A DNA stretch of 64,000 bases from Cunninghamia lanceolata (GCA_027924645.1 BSBN01000140.1:6082501-6146500); one strand, 5' to 3'. Positions 1 to 12,330 are shown, counted from the first letter of the stretch. Notes: generated from the sequence alone by a model not told the origin. Program-made: numbers and translations.

Positions 1-560
1 TGCTTCATGACGTCATCGTCATATTGGGCGAACATGATCATGTTTACAAAATATCCTGTCGAAATGTAAATATGATGATGATGTCATTAGGATGTTTGTT
101 TCTTCGTTTATCGTATTCAGATGATGTCATCAGGATGTTTGTTTCTTCATTTATCGTATTCAGATGATGTCATCAGGATGTTTGTTAAGGGTGATATTTC
201 ATGTCAGGATGATATTAACGAATATCGTGTTACTTTTCAAAACATGATGTTCGTGGTATAAAAGACCGCTTGACAGGAAAGACTTACTACCATTTAAAGT
301 TGACGTCCAGATATTTGAGCCACAAGATATATCAGGGGATGTTCGAATATGATGATGATGTCATGAAGCATGACTGGGATTATAAAATATGACCCCCTCC
401 CTCTTACGAATATCAGGTTTGACCAAAACTTTGACTGTTCATAACTCGCACATCCTGATGAATACCAGGGTGATGTAAAAGGCAAACCTGCATGAAATTT
501 AATGTTCTTTTAGAATATGAGGTCACCGACAGGAAATGCGAATTTTGACAAACTGACCTC
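1..560 (-). repeat. Diverged fragment resembling the LTR of element C
   Basis: The stretch is full of ATGATG/CATCATC runs and holds a TGACGTCA palindrome at 8-15. It shares word patterns with the LTR of element C (30688-33413), such as a 'tatgacccc' tract next to gatgatgatg. That tract runs in the same direction as in C's plus-strand sequence, so an LTR here would be on the minus strand. A plus-strand TATAAAAG lies at 257-264 but its role is unknown. The left end is cut by the window, and no LTR terminus, primer site or duplication could be fixed. I infer an old relative of C's LTR. Confidence 0.45.
76..205. repeat. 43-bp tandem repeat, about three copies
   Basis: The motif ATGTCAT(T/C)AGGATGTTTGTT begins at 81, 124 and 167, a period of 43 bp. 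The first two units are nearly identical; the third is partial and diverges after about 20 bp. It lies in the C-like LTR fragment. Confidence 0.75.
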
Positions 561-699
561 ATAATGATGGCTTACCTCATCCTGACTCAACGTGATGATG
601 CACTTGACAGATTTTTACCAAACCGCCAGAAAGCAAGAAACACAAACCAAGCCAAAAGAAGTTGGGTCCCTGTTTTGCCAAGTCAAAATGGGGCATGTT

Positions 700-1000
700 G
701 TGTAACCACACAACAAGATCCACACATCTTTCCATTCATTTGCAGAGGTGTTCTACATGATTAGGTCCAACCTATCAGTGTACACATGTTACAGCTCTTC
801 ATTAGAGTTTGTGACCTTCTTTGGCTGACATGGAGGAATCTATTATTCTAGAGATGATATATATATTGATATAATAGCTTCTTAGGAAAGTAGTTCATGA
901 TAATAGTAATAGTTGATAGTGTAGATTTTGTGTAAAGGAGATTCAAAGATATATCTTGCACATATTCTGATATTCTGAAATCAGGCCTTTGAGCCCTAAT
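700..1000 (+). repeat. LTR-like fragment shared with 7.64-7.83 kb
   Basis: From 'catttgcagag' onward this stretch runs in parallel with about 7640-7830, with matching phrases such as tccaacct, attagagtttgt and the ttaggaagttagta type. The second copy lies in the presumed 3' LTR of chromovirus E, so this is probably an E-family LTR fragment. Its ends were not found. Confidence 0.45.
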
Positions 1001-1690
1001 GGTAAGCCTGCATATTGCCAGCTGATCTATATTTGAATTCTATTATGTACTAAATGACTGAATCTACCTTTGTTCCATAGATTTGTATTTTTTTTGTTGT
1101 GTTTACTCTTGTTGCATGGCCTGGATAGTTCATTCTGTGAACCCTCCTGCTGTGACTACACCACTAAGCTTCTCATGGTAGTCCTTAAGTGATGAAGAGA
1201 AGCGAGGAAGGGGCGAGATCTCTTTTCTTTTATTATTGTTTGTGGTTTGTCTTGGCAAGATGACTAGGGCAACTAAGTTCCTTGTGTGTGATTGGGATAC
1301 TACTAGGTGTGAATCAAAACCTCCTATGCATTGGAACAACTAGATACTTCCATGTATCAGGACTTATACACCTAGAGTTTTCTCATCACATGATCCAACA
1401 AGGCTCCTTAGTGACTTAGTTTGAGCCTAACAATCCTTGTCTATTTTTGTGTTTGTTTCTCAAAAGGACCTTTTCTTTCTTCCTTGGTCATGCTATGCAA
1501 TGGAATTTGTCATCCTTTGATAGAATAAGAACTATGATTATATGCAATAATTGCATTAAAAAAGCTCAAAATCTCTCACGACAAAGTCGGAATCCACTCT
1601 TCTAAATTGATCTTCCAACCCTCGTCCATTTCTTCATTTCTTCATTGCCATTTCTTCATATCTTCTTCCATCCTACTGTGACACACCAAA
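1001..1690. other. Unassigned sequence
   Basis: I see no reading frame of note, no LTR end and no recognisable repeat. It may continue the preceding LTR fragment. Confidence 0.3.
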
Positions 1691-2261
1691 AAATAGCATT
1701 AGATCATATAACCTACATAAACACACATGTTAGTCCATCATACAACATCATCATCATAATTATCATAATTTGTCATCATTATCATAATAACTGTAATCAG
1801 TTATCATTATCATAATCATAAGCATTGCAGTAATCACATCAAATCATCATCATTTGCATAAAATCATACATCTAAAATATAGGCATCTACCACATAAGCA
1901 TTTGCATTCATGCATAAGCACCACATAGAAATAAAATACCATTGCATAACATCACATAAGCATCACATAAACGTTATATAAACATCATAACATCTAGTAC
2001 TGTATCATAATGAATCATAAATCATAACACATAACACCATGATCATAAAACATCCATCCATCATATGATTATAAGGAATAATAAGATCGGTCAAAATAGG
2101 TCCATCTCATATATATATGTCATCCAAAAAGTGTTGCAGTACAATCTAAATACACATACGTGTGTCAAAAATGGAGCTCACAGGCTCAATCATAAACTAA
2201 GAGCACACAGGCTTGATCAAAATAAATGTCTACATCAGGACTATCAAAACATCCTAGCTAG

Positions 2262-4240
2262 ATCCTGCTAGCCTTGTGGGAGGATCCATGTGCTCTCATC
2301 CAACCCTTGATCTAGATGGCCTATCATATGGTGAGGCCCACCTCTATGAATGCCCAACACTACTGTGTGATCTGCAAGAGTAGGACCGACTGGCACTCTT
2401 GCACTGAAAACTAGTTGCCCTTTGCTCTATTGGCACTAAAATCTCATAAAGGTCCCTATAGTATTGAGCCTCATGTATTGACCTAATCAAAGCCTATGTA
2501 AAATCTATAGATGGCCCACTCATAGTCACTATAAGATCTATGCACCACTTCTTCGACCTCTGCGCTTTGGTCGCAGCCATATCCCTCTCAATTATTCTCT
2601 GGACTAGCTGACCCTCTACCTCCTAGAGATGCTGTCGTATGGTATCTAGATGGGCCTGCATAGCTACCATCGGCACATCCACATCCCCCCCTTGATCATC
2701 CCTCTCCTCCCCCTCCCCCTCATCATCTTTGACATCCATAATCGACACATCCTACAGTGCCTACTCCCTGATCCGCTCCACCTCCTTATCAGCCTCCTCA
2801 TCCAGCCCTCCTCCTCAACGTGCTCAATCTTCACCTCCTTGCTAACATCCTCCATCACTACATCATCCCCTACACCCACCACCTGCATCTTCCTTATAAC
2901 TATAGCAACCTATCCTACTACTCCCTCTCCCTCCTCTCGAATAGGGACATGTACAGCACCCCTACCTTGTCCATCTCTACTTTAGACTCCTTGGCCTCCA
3001 CCATTACCCACTCCACCATCATCTCCTCCTCCACATCCCCCTTGCCTCGGCCTCTATCCTGGTCCTAACCTCTAAATCTACCCCTCAATCCTCACCCCAA
3101 CTGTTCCACTGGTGTTGGTGCATCAGGATGTAGATAAGGAACTAGCCTATGCATGGCCCACCAAGTATCATATCCAGGAGTCATGCCTGGATCTGTGGCA
3201 TCATCCTTGTCCCACTGTAGTGGCTGCAATCTAGCAATATCATCTATAGAAGTCTTAATTGGAATCATCGGTCCCCACACTGAAACTCCCGCATCACCCA
3301 AGAAAACTCTACGATGTTGGATGGATCATCCCACTTCTCTCTGAACTATCGGAGTACACATTATGGAAAATGATGTTCTATAATGTGTTGCGCCTACATA
3401 GTCTAGCCAATCAAATACTGAGTATGTCTACAATATGGTAATTGCTCCTCATCCTCTAACCACCTCGGACTACCCCTATATGGTCTCCAAACAAATGTAT
3501 CCATGTGATCAATCACATGCTTCCAGTATCCCACATCACCCATCCATACCTATGGCACTGCCCTAGTGTAATAGAAAACATAGGGCAACTCATCTAAAAT
3601 CTCCTGATCCATTAGCGGCTGACATATAGGAATGTGCTCCCACACCCATATCATAAGTAGATTCACATCATACCTGATAGAATTCTCACCCCAATAAACC
3701 ATGCCATGCAGCTGATGATACAATTGTGCTATAAGGTAAGGTCCCCATGCATATGTTGTAGCATCTACCATCATGCCCTCTAGCATCTCCCCCAGCCAAT
3801 GAGAAATCCATGATCGCTCTGATCTAGACATATAAGGCCACCGATACAGGTGCATATAACCACAATCAACCAATCATATTGATCTATCAATGTGTCCCAG
3901 GGAATCTCATGCTCCTTGACTCCCAAGGCTGCATTGTCATCAGTCTCAAATAATCATCATAGTGTAGGCAATCTAGTCTCTTGATTGTATATCACCTGCT
4001 CTCCATGTATACACAGGTAAAGAATTCGCTAGACATTGAGCAAAGTCACGGTGGCCTCTCCTATTGGGAAATGAAATGAGCTCATCTCTGAATATTATCT
4101 CTTTGCCACTACAGTCAATAGCCCCTGGTTAGGCCAAATCTTGAGCATAAATGCAACACCGTACAGTCCTAGGGCGTCAAGAATGTCCTGCTCCACCATC
4201 GTCAAAGAGTCACACAATTGATATCTAGTAGGACAACACT
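2262..4240 (-). pseudogene. Antisense Plant Mobile Domain (PMD) gene of D2, decayed
   Basis: Read on the minus strand, the N-terminal part gives GLYGVAFM and then FPIGEATVTLLNV (about 4200-4000). These match the PMD core of MAIN/MAIL-type and transposon-borne proteins, whose usual form is LPxGEMTVTLxDV. A 107-codon open stretch (3873-3550) holds the later PMD block, AQLYHQL and WVWEHIP, the equivalent of the family's LLQxWxWER motif. An acidic segment (about 2888-2664), a coiled-coil-like region (MQAHLDTIRQHL) and an S/R-rich tail follow, ending near 2262. Stops interrupt the frame, mostly TAG with one TAA and one TGA, so it is not translatable as it stands. The copy in D has the same domain order. 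Its cellular role in a retroelement is unknown. Confidence 0.75.
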
Positions 4241-4379
4241 CCCATGTGTAAATGGGTGGTGACCTCTCCTGTATTCACATAGGCAACACACCACATGAAT
4301 CTAAAAACCTTAAATGTAGCATTTGCAGATAGGAGCAAGAATTAGGGCAAAATTTAGTTTTAATGAGTAAATTAGCAGA

Positions 4380-4740
4380 TGCAACACACTGTCATTCCAA
4401 AACATTACAGCTATGCACAGGTGGTACACTGCTCAACACATGTGACTCACCTTGGTTCATGTGTCACACTACTTAATGCATATGTTTCACCTGGGCCTAT
4501 TCGGTGCACTGTCCAACTCATGCATCGCATTTCAGCGTAGGTGTCGCACTGCTAGTCCTAATTGTCGTAGCAAATGGATGTGCACCGCCTACGTGGAGGT
4601 GTCACACCCACTGGCGCATGTGGATCCAAAAAATGCATGTGTTTCACCTTGGCACAGGTGTCACACCTCCATGCGTAAGCGGTGAATGTGATGAGACATG
4701 CAATGCACAAACATGCACTGCATGTGTACCCTAATTTCGG
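4380..4740. repeat. Degenerate repeats around GGTGTCACAC
   Basis: Phrases such as ggtgtcacac, atgtgtcacac, gtgtttcacct and ggtgtcgcac recur every 30-45 bp in the D2 spacer between the antisense gene and the 3' LTR. Short frames seen here are products of the repeat. Confidence 0.5.
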
Positions 4741-5290
4741 GCCCTAAAATCTACAAAAAAAAAACAAAAATTGACAGGATAGGGTTAGATACATACTGGG
4801 GTGCCTATCCCAAGAAGACAACCATACGTCTAAACTCTTGATCAATAGTGATGGTGAAGCGATGCAAGTGACATCTCGACAATAGCTCCGTGTGAAATCT
4901 CCAAAGGCTCACTCTACTATCTCTGAAAATTCTAAAGCTCCAATTGCAAAAATGAGCATTATGGGCCCTCTAAGAGTCATTTATAGGACCTTTTAACCTA
5001 TGTGGGCCTCCTTTTCACTAAATTGGCCAATGGGCGGCCTCCTTTCACATGCCAAGTGCCTTTTATGGTCATTTTCTCACTTCTTGATCACTTTGACCAT
5101 CCTGCACAACTTTTTGAAAAATTTTCCAAATTTTTAGAAAATTTGAAAAAATTCCTGAATACACTGGAATACACTAGGACATAAGACCATCATGCTTCCC
5201 CTGGAATACACTGAGGCATGTTTAGAGCACATTTCTTAAATTTTCTTTGATATAATGTCAAAATCGACATTGTATCAAAGAGGGGCAAAA

Positions 5291-5997
5291 TGTAGACACT
5301 TAAAAATGTCCTGGGCCTATGAATGACATTTTCACACATAATCGATCTCAATTTCATATTCTACTATTAATTAAATAATTTAATTATTATTTAATTATTT
5401 ATTATCCCTATGCTCACCTTCTCTATTTAATTTAAATAAATACTTAATTATTTAAATTATGAGCCTTACCTTGCTTAAATAAGTCCACACTTATTTAATT
5501 AAAACCACATCACATTACCCTTTCCTCTAAAAAATTAAATAAATGCACACCATTTATTTAATTTAAAAATCATTTTCCCACCTCATCATTTCTTCTATTA
5601 AAAAAATGTCTTTTGTCCTTTTATGGGTGGAAACCCTGAATCATTCTCAGCCCTTGATCTTGCCTCCAAGTAAACTCTTCATCACAACTGTCCATTCAAA
5701 ATCCCTCTTCTATAAAACCACCCTATCCCTCTCATTTTGACATCTTAACCACTTGCAAAATTGACTTGTGCCATTGTCAACTCTTGAGTTCTCCATCCTA
5801 TTTGTAGACTTGCAAGTCTGAGTGCATTAGACTAGCTAGCTTAGATAGTAACAATGGAGGAATTGCATTAGTCAACCTAGAGTTTCTTGTTTTCATGCTT
5901 AGTTGATTAGATTCTAGGTTGATTTAGGGCTCCATTACATGGTTAGGGTTTGAATTTACTATTTACAAGGCTTTTGCAGTGTTTTTACTAGACTACA
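5291..5997 (+). repeat. 3' LTR of D2
   Basis: It begins TGTAGACACTT right after the polypurine tract 5276-5290, as in D. It has the same AATTAAATAATTT-rich early part as D's LTR. A candidate TATA box, TATAAAA, lies at 5711-5717. The end is placed at ..GACTACA (5997), because from 5998 the sequence reads as integrase. With about 707 bp it is shorter than D's 1.1-kb LTR and clearly diverged. Confidence 0.6.
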
Positions 5998-7247
5998 AGT
6001 GGCTTTAGTAAGTGAACATTATTTTTAGCCTTGGATATATAAGGATGTAAGGAATTTTGTGCAAAATTGCAGAGTATGTCAAGCTGCAAAAGGGAGTAGT
6101 TAGAATATTGGGTTGTACAAACCTTTGATAGTACTTGAGAGACCTTGGGAGGACATAAGCATGGATTTCATATTAGGATTGCCAAGAACACAGAGAGAAC
6201 ATGACTCTATATTTGTAGTGGTGGATCAATTTTCAAATATATCACATTTTATACCTTGTAAGAAGATAAATGATGCAGTGCATGCTACAGACATATTTTT
6301 CAAGGAGATTGTGAGATTGCATGGATTACCTAAGAGCATAATTTTTGACAAGGATACAAGATTCATTGGATACTTTTGGAGGACATTGTGGAAGAAGATG
6401 AAGATAGACCTAAGTTTAGTTCAACATTTCATCCATAGACAGATGGAAAAACAAAAGTGGTATATAGGAGTTTGGGAAACTTGTTGAGATGTTTGGTAGG
6501 AGATAAGCTATGAAATTGGGATCTAATTCTACCAAAAGCAGAGTTTGCATACAATAATTTAGTGAATAGGAGTACAGGGAAGACACCATTTGAGATTGTG
6601 ATAGGAACGAACCCTAGAGGAGTAGTAAAGTTGAGGGATATCAGTAAAGAGAACAAGAGAAGTATAGAGGTAGAAGAATTTGTAGGATACATGGAAACTC
6701 TACATAATCAAGCCAGAAAACATTTGGAGGAAATGAATAACAAGTATATGGACCAAGCAGATGAGAAGAGGAGACAAAAAGAATTTTCAATTGGAGGTGA
6801 AGTAATGGTATATTTAAGAAAGGAGAGATTTCTAGTAGGAACATACAACAAGTTCAAGATGAAGACGTTTGGACAATGTAGGATACTCAGAAAGTTTGAG
6901 TCAAGAAATGCATATGAAGTGGAGCTACCAGAGACATTATGTATATCACCTACATTCAACATTCCAGACCTATATTAGTATCACATAAGGGGAATCAAGT
7001 GACATAATTGGATATGGTTTGAAGAACCAGCTACCATAGTAATAATTGAAGCAGATAGAGGACATCTTGGATAACAGAGTTGGATGCAGCACCAGAGGCA
7101 AGTAGTACAAAGAATACCTAGTCAAGTGGAAAGGCAGACCGGAGGAAGACTCAACTTGGATTTCTCAAGTTGAGGTGGCCCAACATGGTTTTTCTCTAGC
7201 CTCAACAAAGCGAGAGACTCACCTTTACAACAAGCTTGGGTTTTTTA
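5998..7247 (+). pseudogene. Chromovirus E: integrase and chromodomain remnant
   Basis: The frame starts inside the integrase zinc-binding region (SEHYF, then NCRVCQAAKG) and runs through the core: MDFILGLP with the first catalytic Asp and [12 protein letters not shown] with the second. The third position is damaged: DGKTKVV stands where chromoviruses have DGQTEVV, so the catalytic Glu is Lys, and a frameshift lies nearby. A downstream block (NRSTGKTPFEIV, then LPETLCISPTFN) matches the integrase C-terminal part. At about 7080-7190 a chromodomain remnant reads EDILDNRV and EYLVKWKGRPEEDSTW. Gag, PR and RT are absent because D2 occupies the left side. Element B at 26-29 kb is a better-preserved relative. 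Confidence 0.85.
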
Positions 7248-8240
7248 TGCAGGAGCATCCTAGGTTGTAAAGCAATCTTGCATCAACCAAAAACATTTGT
7301 ATTCTTTCTTTTCTTGCATTTTTAGTTCAATTCAGTTAGTTGCAATTTTAGTATTTTGAACCACATTTCACCACATCTTCATATCAGATCTCATGGAGTA
7401 AAACTTATCTACATATCATCATCTACAACATATTCAAATTCTAGGTCATTTGGTTATGCCTATTAAAAGTTATCGCTATTAGAAGATCATCATCTTTCAC
7501 AAAGCAGAGCATTCAGATAGTCGGTTGAAGGAGAAGGTTTGCGAAGCACTTCAATGACTTGTGGAGCCTAATGAAGCATCATACATGCAACATATGGATC
7601 AAATAGACCTTCCTTGTAGTCTACACCATGTTTCATGCATTTGCAGAGTATTACTGGATGTTATAGGCCAACCTACTTATTTCTACACGTTACATCCTTG
7701 ATTAGAGTTTGTAACCTCTTGTGCCCACTGCAGAGGATTTCTTGAGGTTAGAGATAATATATAATGATCTCTAGGATGTATTAGGAAGTTAGTAGTTGAT
7801 AGTTAGTTTATTTCATGCAGCATTGTGTGTATTGATTGACTGAGTGCAGTATTGGGAATTGGTATAATCAATTTGAATTGAATTTCTATATATTCAGGGA
7901 TTTGATTTATATTAGTGGTTGGTCATTTTGGAAATTTCTCAGCATGGTTGTGAGCTATAGGAGGTAGATTAAGAAAGGATATTTTGCAAGATTTGTTTAT
8001 ACATGAATCAATCATGAAGTGTATGTAATATAATTCACAAATCTTTGTATCAAATTGTTGTTTTTCTCCAATACCGAAGGTGTTTTTCCTAGTAGACTAT
8101 AATTACAATTAAAGTTTGTTCTTGCTATATTTAGTTGTATGATTGTAAGCTCTGATTTGATAAATGTGATAGTTATTAATCCATTTCAAAGCTTTGTGAA
8201 TGGTCATTTTAGTATTGTGTAGGGAAGAATATGGTATAGT
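7248..8240 (+). repeat. Presumed 3' LTR of chromovirus E, right end unresolved
   Basis: Just after the chromodomain remnant the sequence reads TGCAGGAGCATCC, close to TGGTGCAGGAGCACC at the LTR start of element B. I take 7248 as the LTR start. About 7640-7830 is shared with 700-1000. No terminal CA with a duplication could be assigned, so the end is arbitrary. Confidence 0.45.
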
Positions 8241-8924
8241 GTGGAATTGTTAAGTATTTTTAGTAATCTAGTATCAATTTATTTGCATTTGATTTATCAA
8301 GTAGGAAGTTATACACTTCTATATGATTGCTTTCCTCTATCTTACATTAGACTCTACAACCCAACAGATAGGCACCAGCTTGAGTGGCCTTTGATCACCC
8401 ATCATAAAAAAAAAATTATACATCTTACCTTAAGAAGAAAAAGTAATCTTTATGCATCCTCATTGTGTAGGATTGCACTTATCAACTATATAGGGGTCAT
8501 ACAACAACTAGATTTCCTTAGTTTAGGGATAGATTTGGGTTTGAGAAAGCAATCTAGGTTTGGTTTTTAGCATTTTAGTTGTTCATCTAGTTTTATTTTA
8601 ATACCTACTTATGTATAACACCCCTTGGAATATCCCTCTAGAGCTTAAGCTAATCTCAAAGAGTAGATGAATTTACATGCTCCTGTAGTTGGCCAAAATT
8701 GCCCAAAACTTGTTGATGAACCTCTTCCTTTCACCCTGACAACAATCCCTAGCCTTGGTGATTTAGGAAAGTTTTAGATTTTTGTGTTGCTATTATTTTG
8801 GGAACCAAGATTCTTATGTCATTGTTGGGGAAGTAATATCATGGTTCAGATTTAGAAAGACCTTTACAACATAGTCCCTAAAGAAGTTTGCAGCCATTAT
8901 TGGGTACAATTTGTTGATGTGTGT
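8241..8924. other. Unassigned, probably LTR sequence
   Basis: AT-rich, with no supported coding frame. It lies between the E LTR and the primer-site duplication of A, so it probably includes part of A's 5' LTR. I could not find a second copy to prove that. Confidence 0.3.
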
Positions 8925-9094
8925 AAGTTTGTAGCCTGCCAACTTACACCAACATTTTGGTGCCATTTTTAGGGAATGAAACAAAAGGTTGAATTATTTT
9001 GAATGCCCCTATACCAGTTTGCCATTTTTTAGTGTTTTTGGGTAAGTGTGCAGCTCGTCAACTTACACCAATATTTTGGCGCCACTGTCGAGGA
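8925..9094 (+). promoter_or_regulatory. Duplicated LTR end plus tRNA-Asp type primer-binding site of element A
   Basis: Two copies of a unit starting 'aagt(t/g)tg..cagc' and running through 'caacttacaccaa(c/t)atttTGG' begin at 8925 and 9044, 119 bp apart. The second leads into TGGCGCCACTGTCGAGGA (9077-9094), a degenerate match to TGGCGCCGTTGCCGGGGA, the complement of the plant tRNA-Asp 3' end used by Athila/Tat-type elements. The first reads TGGTGCCATTTTTAGGGA (8958-8975), more decayed. The LTR/leader junction has been tandemly duplicated. Confidence 0.6.
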
Positions 9095-9257
9095 CAGTTA
9101 TTTTGTTCAAATTAAAAATCCTTGGCAATAGTGAATCATTTTAGTTCTGGTTGCTGATATTGAAATATAGTTTTGTTCAAGTTTTCTTCCCAGCATGGGA
9201 GTGGCGACTTGGTTTTGTTAAACCTAGAATTAATTTTAGTTTGAAAGGATTTTCATA

Positions 9258-11100
9258 ATGGATAGAAGAAAAAACTAGGAGCAACCTAGACATGAAGAAT
9301 CCTCTAGTAATGTTGGAAATAAAGGAAGTAGGTATAGGGAAAAACACCCAATGTGGTACCAACAAGAAATGCCCAAGAAAATATGTTTGTTGACCTCAGA
9401 AGCCAATACAATTATACTTTTGAGGACTCTACTGATAACATCCTTAGAAGAAACAAAATACAAAATAGAAGTGACTATGATGTTAGATGGAATGAGAATG
9501 TTATTAGTAAAGGAAGTGGAGATAGGTTGCATGATCTCCACTAAAGAACATTTGGTATTCCCAATGATAATGAGGAGATATATAAAGATGCCAGGCATCC
9601 TAATTCTCCATCAAGATCACTTGGAAGTCAACATGATACTATCCCTAATGAGAACAATCAACAACAGTAGCCTGGTAATGATGTAGAAAGAGAAAAAAGG
9701 ATTCAAGATGAATTAGATCTACTCGATCATCTTAGAAATAGACAAAGGGAAGTGCAAGCCTTGCTTGATCAACAAGACACTCAACTAGTCCAACAAGCCC
9801 AACAAAATTAGAATACTCAGCAGTAGGGCCTGAATTGAAATGCGCATCAATAGTGAGCACATAAACAACAATATAATCAATAGAATATCTAGAGACAATA
9901 ATAACAACAATGTCAAGTGGGAAAACAATGCATAAATCATGCCCTTGCTTAGAATATTAATATTTAGCCACCACAAAATCAAGAAAACCAGCAGCATGGA
10001 AACATTCAGCATGTTGGGCATGCACAATGAAGACAGGCACAAAGATTTATAAAACAGATGCAGCCATTGGGAGATGAAAGGTACAAGCAACTCAATTTCA
10101 TTAGTATCCCTGATTTTCCTAATCACATTCCAACTAAGATTAGAGGGAATATTCCAAGATTTTAGGGAAACAACCATGTCACTAGTGAGGAACACTTGAG
10201 ACATTTTATTAATGTCACTAATGAGTATGAGATTAGAGATGAAGATGTGATAATGAAGTTGTTTGTGAAATCATTGGAAGAAAATGCATAAGAATGATAA
10301 AAGCCTCTCCCTGAAAACAACATTGATTCTTGGGAGGAGTTCATGAGAATTTTCAAACTATAGTATGGGGACAGGATTGACCCCAAATTTTCCAGCCATG
10401 AAATCATAAACATCAAAAAGGCTATCAATGAGATAGTAGCTGATTTCAACAGCTACTTCATCATGACTATGAGAAAGGTACCTCCTCACATGAAACCTAA
10501 TGAGTCAATTTGTTTAGTTTTATATTATGGTGCATTTGATTCAAAGCTTGGTTATTGTTTGAGGGACAAGAATCCTCAAACATTAAGAGAGGCTTATGTT
10601 ACAACAATAAACATAGAGAGCAACATGAGAGCTTTAGGGAAGCACATTAAAAGGGATGATGTGAAGTTATCATAGCCAGATAAGCATACTTTTAATAAGC
10701 CCCTCACTACTGATGATAAGTTGGACAAACGTATGGGAGTAGTAAAATATTTGTTATATAAGGTGGATAGAAATGACAAAGGCTTGCCACCTTAGGGTAA
10801 TGCAACACACTTTAATGAAGGTAAGAGGCTTCATAAAAGGCCTTATAATACTGATTGGTCTAAGAGACCAAAATAGAATGATAGGTAGGTTGCTCCCAGG
10901 CATGTGAGTTTCAAGTAGCCTGAAAGAGACATCCTTGATCCTTTGAGAAAGGATCAGGTTAACTTCTAAGATGAATCTTTGTGGTGCTAAGATTGTTTCC
11001 TTTCCCATGACCTATCTAATTGTGCAGTGACTCATTCATTGAGCAGAGAAGAAGAGTTTCCAAATGAAGAAGGTGCAGTTGAGTACTATGAAGAAGAAAT
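9258..11100 (+). pseudogene. Element A gag, decayed
   Basis: A start at 9258 (MDRRKN) is followed almost at once by a stop. A polar Q/N/D-rich part (DELDLLDHLRNRQREVQ) precedes a gag core read piecewise: FISIPDFPNHIP, EEHLRHFINVTNEY, DVIMKLFVKSLEENA, SWEEFMRIFKL and an open stretch at 10463-10675. This is the usual retrotransposon gag pattern. At least six stops and frame changes break it, and I saw no clear zinc knuckle. Confidence 0.65.
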
Positions 11101-11959
11101 AAACTAGTTTGATGCAGATGAGTATGAACATATGGATCAAGATGTTGATTGTGATAACAATGAGGAGGATCATATTTTTCATTATGATTATGATGAAGGT
11201 CCGAAAAGATATCAACTGCCAGCCCATGATTTTGGGTATCTAAAGGACCTTATCTAGAAAAAATATTAGCAGTCCAAGCCTTCTAAAGAAGATATCAAAT
11301 CATTGACTGATGTAGCCATCTTGCAAGTCAAGGAGGCTATCAACTGAGGAATAGAATTGTCCCTGTCTAAAGTGTCCCTACCAAGGAGCTAAAACAACAG
11401 AGATTTGATAATCATAGGGACAAAGGAAAAGAGAATGTGGAGCAGAAGAAGAGTAGCATTCCCAAGAAGAATGTTTGAGAAAGAAAATTGTTATTGATGC
11501 CATCCACTATAGTAAAACAAAAGTACATGCAAAAGAATCCAATGCCAATTGTGTATCCCCTAGATACTACACCTGTCCTACCATTATCCAAAAGGTGGTT
11601 ATAAGCGTGATTAGCCCCAAACACCAAAGGAGCCAGAAAAGAAAAAGGCAAAGGAAGAAGCTAAGAATATCTCATCTAACCAAGTAATTCATTACATTCC
11701 TACTGCAAATGATGTAACTATTTCATGTGACACTCCCTTGCCCAACTATCTCCCTATTGACATGGCACAAGTTTTTAGCCAAATTAGAATTTTTGTGCCA
11801 ATAATGGAATTCCTTAGGATCCCTGAACATAGGGATAGGGCAGAGTCTCTTATTATTGTTGTGGATGCCCAAAAACAACCTTTTGTTATTTCTGGTAGTA
11901 ATGATGAGGGTGTGGGTCATGATGAAACAACAGAAGTTTACTTAGGGTCTTCCATGGTA

Positions 11960-12330
11960 AATAGCAAGATGTGAGCTGACCCTTTTTACACCACTCTAAT
12001 TATAAATGGATGGTTGTTACACAACTGTATGCTCGATTCTGGGTCATTCAACAATGTCATGCCATTGGATATTATGAATTGAGTTAGGACTGAAAGTGTC
12101 CAAATCTTTTGGCAAGTGTTTTGGCATGGATTCTAGGGAAGTCAATGTTATTGGCTTCGTCACTTGGATGTTGAGGTAAAACTCACTGCCTACCTAGACA
12201 AATCTTTCCTCATAGACATAATTATTGCGGATTGCCCATCCAAGTGAGGCATGATGTTATCTAGGAAGTGGGCTGCTTCCATGGGTGGTAGTATCCAAAT
12301 GGACCTATGATATGCTACCATTATTGTCCA
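11960..12330 (+). pseudogene. Element A aspartic protease remnant
   Basis: The frame reads LIINGWLLHNCMLDSGSFNNVMPLDIM, with the catalytic D-S-G triad preserved in 'LDSGSFNNVMP'. This resembles the DxGSxxNVMP form of Tat/Athila proteases. A stop follows directly, and two or three more interrupt the flap and C-terminal part. It belongs between gag (left) and aRH (right). Confidence 0.65.

Larger units (their letters stand above)
1691..5997 (+). mobile_element. Element D2: 3' part of a Tat-like LTR retrotransposon with an antisense PMD gene
   Basis: The layout copies the 3' part of element D (54.9-61.3 kb): an ATCATA-rich low-complexity stretch (1691-2260), a minus-strand PMD gene (2262-4240), a spacer with degenerate repeats, a polypurine tract caaagaggggcaaaa (5276-5290) and an LTR starting TGTAGACACTT (5291). 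The 15-bp polypurine tract is identical to that of D. Gag, pol and the 5' LTR are not in the window. The right end abuts an integrase reading frame at 5998, so D2 was inserted into chromovirus E. The left limit is approximate. Confidence 0.65.

Noticed and set aside
1737..2050. Direct repeats of ATCATA that at first glance suggested a CRISPR-like or minisatellite array
   Set aside because: Irregular spacing and no unique spacers; plain low-complexity sequence.
2650..2985. 111-codon plus-strand frame
   Set aside because: Shadow of the antisense PMD gene's acidic segment in D2.
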